Part shown: in pieces, positions 57,566 through 64,000 of the stretch | Numbering within the stretch: position 1 is the stretch's first letter | Layout of the letters: every line of letters begins with the position of its first letter | NCBI RefSeq assembly: GCF_963576615.1 | Contig: NC_088711.1 | Location: 23,654,182 to 23,718,181 of the forward strand | Direction: 5' to 3' | DNA from: Watersipora subatra | Lineage: Eukaryota > Bryozoa > Gymnolaemata > Cheilostomatida > Watersiporidae | DNA length: 64,000 nucleotides | Made by a program: the position numbers and the translations under genes | The notes under the pieces: generated by a model | What the model was told of the DNA's origin: nothing | What the model saw: the letters and a program-made list of their open reading frames with translations, nothing else | Database searches by the model: none

Positions 57566-58638
57566 CAGAGCTGCTTTTAAATCACTTTTTTATGACTCAA
57601 ATCATATCCGGCGAACTACAAATCCCATCAAATCCCCCACCTTTGTCAGCAGATTCAAAGCAAATCAAATCAAATCGAATCAAATCAGTCTTATAACGAA
57701 TTCAAATCCCGAATCATTTGAGAATGATTTGAAATACTCTTTCAAAATGTTCACTCAATTGTTGCATAGTATGATCAATCTACAGTATATAATGTAGCTG
57801 TAGCCTGTAGTCCTATCTTTAGGACCTAAACCGGAGAGAAGGGCAGGGGGTCTCCCAGCCCGTTTTGGGTTCTATGTATAGGAATAATATAGCTGTAACT
57901 CAGTACCACTATATGTATGCTAAATTCATCACTAGATTTGGTTTTGTTCTATGTTCTACAAGGTATGTTAAAACATCATTGCAAAGCACATCATACCATT
58001 TTCTAACATTTGGTTTTATTACAATACAGTATTCATTTATGTCACTGCAAAACCTAACATCATTAATTACTCCTTAATCATTAGGAATGCAAATATCGTA
58101 TCGAATATCGATATTGTCGAGATTTATTGCATATCATATCGAAATGCAAAAAACTCGTATCGCATAGCTATAACTTATATACACTAATTGCATTTTAGAA
58201 AAACTAGCTCGCACAAGTTTTCAGATCTCAATGAGCTCTTGTGGGACCTCATGGTGAAGCTACTTTTACCAAAAAACTCGACATGACACGCGGTCCTTTT
58301 CTTTTTTTCTGTTTTTTCTGAAAACCCGCATGTGCGCTTAGCCTCGGTATCAATGGTGCGCTTTTCTTGCCAAAGTTTGGGCTAACTTCGTAAACACCAT
58401 AAAAATATTTTGATCAGTTACACAAAACAAGGCTATAAGTAGCGATGTGGTTTGATTTATTTTTCAAATCAAATCTTCAAATCAGCCTGAAACTTCAAAT
58501 CAAATCAAGTTACTTCCCAAACTTTTTAAATCAAATCGAATCAAATCACCATTTGTGTCAAATCAGTACAATATGATTTGTTTCAAATATTCGAATATTC
58601 AAATCACCATGATTTGAGATGATTTGAGAGCAGTTCTG
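57566..58638. mobile_element. hAT-like MITE with CAGAGCTGCTTTTAAATC ends
   Basis: The left end cagagctgcttttaaatca pairs imperfectly with the right end tgatttgagagcagttctg. Both flanks are packed with aaatcaaatc repeats. Flanking octamers agtgtaat and attctaat agree at six of eight positions, so the target duplication is only tentative. Confidence 0.55.
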
Positions 58639-58689
58639 ATTCTAATCAAACATAAAACACACTTCTGGTTACAATACCACTCGAATACT

Positions 58690-58900
58690 AACCTTCTAAT
58701 TCACAGTCATCTGAGTCTTCTGCATCACTACTTTCATCTCCATCCTCTTTATTTCTGTTGGTCAGCCGCTGCATCTGCACATGTCCATACATTTAAGATC
58801 TGTATTGTTGCACTGACAGTGACGAGACTGGCACCCAGTTTTGCATCGACATAACATGTCCATGAGCACATCAGACTGGTTCAGTCACAGGTTGATCAAG
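58690..58900 (-). pseudogene. Cysteine-rich CXC (tesmin/TSO1-like) domain relic
   Basis: The minus strand reads MDMLCRCKTGCQSRHCQCNN followed by CMDMCRCSG. After a stop and a frame change it continues EDGDESSDAEDSDDCELEG-stop. The repeated C-X-C spacing resembles CXC domains found in some transposon-encoded proteins, and the acidic tail fits a C-terminus. Broken frame, no upstream exon identified. Confidence 0.4.
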
Positions 58901-59209
58901 ACAGTGAAACAAGCAGTCTTGCTGCATCCTTGGCATGAGTTAAGAAATGCTAAAAGTTGACTCACTTTATCTCAAATAAAATCATTTATTGTTTTTCGAG
59001 ATTATAAAATAGTTTTTTTGTCTGATATGTAAGGTTTTTTAAGCAAACTTGGAGTTGTCTCCTCCCATTTCGAAAGTGCTCTCTAGCTCGGAAATTTCGA
59101 AACACATAGGTGTAGAAACATTATAATTGAATTCAGCATAAATTTCTGACTATGAAACAACTCTGTTTGAGTAGCCCACCCTCTGAAGGAAAAGGCTAAA
59201 AGATAAGTT

Positions 59210-59770
59210 TATGTTCCTACTGTACTACAAAGCCTCTTTTTATCGTTGCATATTTTTTCTCTGCTCAAGTCATTTTTCTGGAGGCATATTCAACTGGCTG
59301 TCCCACACCATTACATCTAGTTGTAGAAGCACAACCTTTATAGCACTTTTACTAGCATCTGCAGACACTATGCTTTCTGTTCAGATCAAAGATACACAGA
59401 ACCGGCGCTTTAGACAGCTCTTGCTGGATTTCAGAAAAATCTCTCGTCTGCTCTTCTCCCTCAAAACCATTCAGACTTCGTACCAGAAACAGCATAAATT
59501 GGAGCACGCATTTTAGCTATCTTGGAATTAAACTTGCTGAGGTAATTTACCATACCGTTTAGGTGTCTATCCTCCGTTTTGTTAGTAGGCAGAGCCATCC
59601 CTATCATAGCTTTTACCTTATCAGGGTCAGGTTTGACACTAGCAGCACTGTCTACATGGCCTAAGAACTTAATTTCATCACAACCAAATTCACATTTTTC
59701 TTTCTTCAGGGTCATACCTGATTCCTTTATTCTTTCTAAAATTAGGTTTGAACTTACCACTGAGGTTCGG
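59210..59770 (-). pseudogene. Ty3/gypsy reverse transcriptase/RNase H fragment
   Basis: The minus strand from 59760 reads GMTLKKEKCEFGCDEIKFLG, VKPDPDKVKAMIGMALPTNK and NGMVNYLSKF (RT thumb/connection). A frame-shifted EIQQELSKAPVLCIFDLN follows, then VSADASKSAIK and VEYASRKMT (RNase H). Several shifts and stops. It covers an upstream portion of the same class of element as 55311-56960. Confidence 0.75.
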
Positions 59771-59969
59771 GATAAGAAGTGATTAAGTCCAGCATCCAGT
59801 CAGTGCGTTGGCATACAAGTTCCTTACAAGAAGTCTTTGATATTTATAGCTTGTATAGAAACAGTCTTGATCTTGACTTAACCTCAAGCTGTAACTTTGA
59901 CTCTAGGCCGAATCATCCGGGTAGGGCTATCCAACAGCCTAGGAGGGAGAAAATGTGACATTGTTCATT

Positions 59970-60335
59970 GCAATTTATTAATACTCAGGATATTGTTGCC
60001 AATAGAATGCACTGAACCAAATGCTACCTAAAATTCATCCTGCTGCACCCAAGAGAAAGAAGCTGGAACCAACATTTCACTTTGCTGAAGCCAACAAAGT
60101 GAGCTGCACTCAACACTACCTGAAATTCAACTTGCTGGAACCAAACGAGAAGAGCTGAAACTTACTTTTTATACTCTGCCAAAGCCAACAGAGTGCTCGA
60201 AACCCAACACTACCGAAAATGCTACCTGATGAACTCAATAGGAGGGAGCTGAAGACAAAATAGTGAACTGTACCCATTGCCACCTAAATTATGACCTATT
60301 CGTTCCGACAGAAGAAAACCAGACTCTTTGTTAGT
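59970..60335. repeat. Imperfect 90-100-bp tandem repeat, segment C
   Basis: Same unit as 6485-6960 (actgaaccaaatgctaccta, aacccaacactaccga). Marks the left part of duplicated segment C. Confidence 0.65.
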
Positions 60336-60509
60336 GTAATATCTATGGTGTACTGATGGGATAATACTCTCTTGAAAATACTCAATCCATAGACAAGTTT
60401 CTTCAGTTAATGGATTTATTTATTTAAACTCTGAGCCAGGTGTCTTTTATGAGAGCTAAATATAAGCTGCACTACCATAACAGTTTTGGCAATACTTACA
60501 TGTAAACTA

Positions 60510-61735
60510 GCTGTACTACTCGACATTGCTCGGGTAATAGAAAAAGTCTTTGAACAGAAAATTAATTTTTATTTAACATATACAACATTTACCATTATAA
60601 CTTTTAAACTTCATATCATGAGAAAAGTGTTTTTGTGCAGTCCAAAAGATTCAGGAGAAAAATTGGAAAAAAAATAAACATGTAAAGATGTTTAAATGTA
60701 AATGTAAAATCATTAGCAAGTAATGGCTAAATATAGTCTGTTTTGCTACGATTACAATAAAAAATTATTTGGTATACATTACAATTATATGTGTTTAGTT
60801 AGTTTCAGTGTTGTCATGCCAAAATTGGTATGCCAACTTTCGCATGTCAATTGCATGTAAAAATCGTAATCAAAAAATAGTAACAAAATTAAATATTAAC
60901 CTTAGTGACCCTAGGTACCTACAATGACTTGAGTGCATTTTGTGGTTATGACCTGCAAAATAATATAACATTACAAGTACTAGGTAAAGAGTTCTTACCG
61001 TCGAGACAGACACATAACATAAACGCTGAGTCTAACTTAAATGAATTTAGCTGACTAAACGCATATTTTCAGTAAGTTTTAGTACGTATTTTAGTGAACT
61101 TCAAACTTTGAACTAAAAGTTTATCCTTTATCCGTTTGCGAATCCGTTTTTACCATAACGGATACCGCTGAACTCGCCGTGGCGAGCAATGTATCTATTA
61201 ATAACGTATATAATATAACTTATATAGTATAACGTATATAATATAACGTATATAATATAACGTATATAATATAACGTATATAATATAACGTATATAATAT
61301 AACGTATATAATATAACGTATATAATATAACGTATTGAATCACATAAATCATCAAATTTTACTTTCAAGATAAATTATTGTTGATATCATTTGGCAGAAA
61401 AAATTTGCCCCAAGGAAACAATAACGAAAAAGCATACTTTTCTAGAGTTAGGCGAAAAATATTTCTTAACAGGGGCATGCTAATGCCTGGGCGCCATGCT
61501 CAAATAATTTGTCATATAGTGTGTGCATACTCTATACGATAGTGTCTTTGATCAATACACCTTGTATAGCTCAGTGGTAGTGCGTGGATTATAGACTTGC
61601 AGTTGCAATCTCCGTGAATTCAAACCCGTTAGAATGCGGAATTTTAATTCCAAGATTTTATTAGCTATAGCTGGATATACACGGACACGCATGCAGACAC
61701 ACAAACTTTGAGAAATATATATATATAGATAGGAG
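60510..61735. repeat. Interspersed repeat with tRNA-like boxes, copy 3
   Basis: Begins ctagctgtactactcgacat, shares its middle with 46735-46980, and ends in atatatatatatagata. The tRNA-like segment at 61564-61630 has box A tagctcagtggtagtgcg and box B gaattcaaaccc. A 14-bp satellite has expanded inside it. Confidence 0.6.
61193..61336. repeat. 14-bp satellite (aacgtatataatat)
   Basis: About nine to ten tandem units. Because the unit is nearly self-complementary, both strands read alike. Confidence 0.9.
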
Positions 61736-61739
61736 TAAT

Positions 61740-62280
61740 TTAGCTTGGCAACAATAACTTGAATTGTTCAACCACAAATGCTGCTGACCACAAATTACAT
61801 GAAATTTATTATTACATCATAATGGCATAATTTATATGTAGCAGTATATCAGAATTAAACAACAAAATGAGCACCATTAAAAACCTATTACTAACATTGA
61901 CGTTTAACAAAAAACAATATTTTATGATAACTGTGAGTAATATTTACAATTTAATAAATAAAACATAAATTTAGTTTTCTAGGAAATGTTTGAACAGATT
62001 AGCAACAGTATTACTGATAAAAATTCCTACTATAAAAATAGATACCTCATATTCTGGCTGACTAAAAAGATATCATTTTAATTTTAACAACGTATCAATG
62101 TGATAAAATAATTTGAAGTTTATTGCCAGATGGGCCACTAGCTTGCTTCAAACACAAAAAGCAAGTTTTTTTTATAATTTTTTAACTCGACCTCTGTTGA
62201 AATGACCTTTGACCTTTCAATGAACAGTACATAGCGGCCAGACTCTTTAGGCTGCCACGAGTTTCAGATGTTTTGTAGGT
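61740..62280. other. Non-coding part of segment C
   Basis: First 250 bases match 38230-38460 of segment B. No gene seen. Confidence 0.5.
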
Positions 62281-62289
62281 TATCTCTAC

Positions 62290-63790
62290 TGATTTCCAGT
62301 TTTACAACAAGTTTAATGGAGGCGAGGCAGAATATGGATGAGAAACTAATTGCATGGTTGATATAATCATTGCTATATAATGAGGGTAATCTTTTGTAAC
62401 TGTATCTACCACGCAGCATCAGTTTGCTCACATAGTCAAACTGGTTGATAAAAAGCCTGCTGCCGAGGATGCTTGTTTTCTCTCTTTACCCACAATGGCA
62501 ATAGCTGTGTCAGCAGCATGTATCATTGAGGCATCATTTTCAACATCCGCCAATAGTATTATTCATATTTTCTGTGATTTGTCATAAATGGCCAGTATTA
62601 GCCTTCTGTATAGGAGACGCTGGCATGTGGCGTATTATTCCTTCGAGCTATTACAGACCAGCTTCGCTAATTCATGTGCAACTCGCTCAAGCAAATTTCT
62701 AAATAGTCTCCACAATCACAAGTGCTGCTGGATGTACACTTCTGCTCCTGAACAGGTCTGATTAAAGACAAACAGCTGCTGAGTTTTAGACATGAGCTTA
62801 TAGCTATCTCAAGCCCGCTTCTAGTGAGCATCCGCATTCTTATGCCAGCATTCCTATGCAGTTCTAGTGTAGAACCAACGTACTTTTTCAGTTAGACCTC
62901 TACCCGTGTAACCCACAGCTGCTCAAGGTCTCGCTCTAAGCTCTCAACAACAGCGTTATTCTTTCTAGAACAGTCAACAGAACCCAGCTAAACCTGATTG
63001 TGCCTGGCCTCAAAGTTTTCTACTGATATTCTGTCAATGATTTTTTTGCTACGAGAAGAGTCGTCATGTCTTCCCTAGCCATATTGTCTGTCTACTCTTC
63101 TAACCAGCCTTGTACTGTACATCAGCACCATATCTGTAACCATATCTGCACCAACTATATAGCATGTAGCATTATGGCAGTAAGCTCTCTCATCCTAAAC
63201 CTCAGTGCTATAGACCCATAGACCTATTAACTATACTTAATATATAGTAATGGATAGTTAATAGGTCTATGACTGGACCCGCTGCTTTAGTTATTTAATA
63301 AGTCAGCTTCATTCAGGGTTGAGGCTTGGTTGATCACGCTGGTTGGACTGCTTCGCAGTTCATAGACAAAAGTCACGTTGTGACAAAGGTTATAGCAGTG
63401 AGCAGTTCATAGACAAAAGTCACGTTGTGACAAAGGTTATAGCAGTGTTGTGGATTCTTCGCTGCGAGGTGCTCTGAGGGTAGTAACTGAGGAACCATAT
63501 GTGGTAAGGTGTTCTCCACTTCATCCCCGTAATATCAATAGTGTAGGAGATTGTGCCGAGGTGCAGCTTTTTAAAAACCATCTCATTCAGGGTCAAAGTA
63601 CCAGTCTTGTCTGACAGGTTTGACTCTGTCTTCTTAAGGTCTGTAGGAATGGAAGTACTCATCACAATAATGCCTTTGATATTTTTATGCCTCATAATCT
63701 GGGCTGCTTTTCCTATGTCAAGGTTAACACGCCATCTGATAGCGATTAAGAAAGAAAAGACAAAGGTGAACCTACTCAGATATTGATACC
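62290..63790 (-). pseudogene. ATP9-like P4-ATPase pseudogene, copy C (most complete)
   Basis: The minus strand, from 63790 down, recovers six ATP9 blocks in the correct order. (1) RWRVNLDIGKAAQIM, STSIPTDLKK, the phosphorylation site [20 protein letters not shown] and LGTISYTI; this block is still open for 127 codons. (2) A degraded CHNVT region. (3) GADMVTDMVLMY and NMAREDMTTLLVAKKSLTEY. (4) LERDLEQLWVTRVEV-stop, LELHRNAGIRM and MLTRSG, where the family has the conserved TGDK. (5) ENDASMIHAADTAIAIVG and GKERKQASSAAGF, the hinge region. (6) IISTMQ. Stops, frameshifts and loss of TGDK show it is non-functional. Confidence 0.8.
63217..63271. repeat. Palindromic 18-bp inverted repeat insertion
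   Basis: 63217-63234 is the exact reverse complement of 63254-63271, 19-nt spacer. Segment A lacks it at the corresponding place (about 8010-8020), so it is a small insertion. Confidence 0.85.
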
Positions 63791-63794
63791 TCAT

Positions 63795-64000
63795 TAAGAC
63801 CATTTACATGAATCCAAAGGAGTGCAAGGTCTATCGCCGCTAGGAAAAAAGTTTAATCTGGTTAATTTCTTAATCATACAAGTTTTTATATACAAAGCAT
63901 CCAGTGAATGCATAGGACTAGCAGAATGTCGTTTGCGGAGTCAGGGCATTAGTACGTGTTGCATGGTTGAAACCACTCTATCCCTTTTACTGTGCCAATC
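63795..64000. other. Segment C continues past window edge
   Basis: Matches 8475-8680 and 40005-40205, the DNA that in both other units leads to an SLC22 gene. Confidence 0.7.

Noticed and set aside
61128-61355. 75-codon minus-strand ORF
   Set aside because: Translation of the 14-bp aacgtatataatat satellite.

Overview
The window is metazoan nuclear DNA. It has spliced genes with GT-AG introns, AT-rich spacers, many microsatellites and minisatellites, and almost every class of animal transposon. The gene content (SLC22-type transporter, ATP9-type flippase) and transposon mix suggest an invertebrate, perhaps a lophotrochozoan. That placement is inference; nothing here fixes the species.

The backbone is a segmentally duplicated unit. 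Each unit has a decayed ATP9-like P4-ATPase on the minus strand, followed by a plus-strand organic-cation-transporter (SLC22) gene. ATP9 relics lie at about 6.1-8.5 kb (A), 38.5-39.1 kb (B) and 62.3-63.8 kb (C). SLC22 genes follow A (10234-28090) and B (44229-52667). The two SLC22 genes can be assembled exon by exon: ten exons with the same lengths from exon 2 onward, the same phases, no internal stops, and 542 codons in copy 2. Copy C is cut by the window edge, so a third SLC22 gene is predicted just to the right.

Most differences between units are later insertions and tandem-repeat expansions. Intron 3 is about 2.0 kb in copy 2 and about 11.3 kb in copy 1. In copy 1 it holds a TTAA-flanked MITE, a second element (CAGGGGCGGAT termini) inside one end of that MITE, a 4.4-kb Copia retrotransposon inside its middle, a 30-bp minisatellite with higher-order structure, and a large inverted-repeat element that itself contains a second TTAA-flanked MITE. 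Intron 2 of both genes carries a 41-bp minisatellite grown from the exon 2/intron 2 junction, so the 5' splice site is repeated many times.

Other regions: 1-2.7 kb, broken head-to-tail copies of a LINE with a CCHC and restriction-like endonuclease C-terminus; 29.2-37.5 kb, a repeat family with tRNA-like boxes, a hAT-type MITE with clear 8-bp target duplication, a TA-flanked MITE, an LTR-like fragment and two further TIR elements; 41-43.8 kb and 53.8-55.0 kb, Helentron-like repeats in inverted orientation on either side of SLC22 copy 2; 55.3-57.0 kb and 59.2-59.8 kb, Ty3/gypsy fragments. The only intact host protein-coding genes I can support are the two SLC22 transporters.
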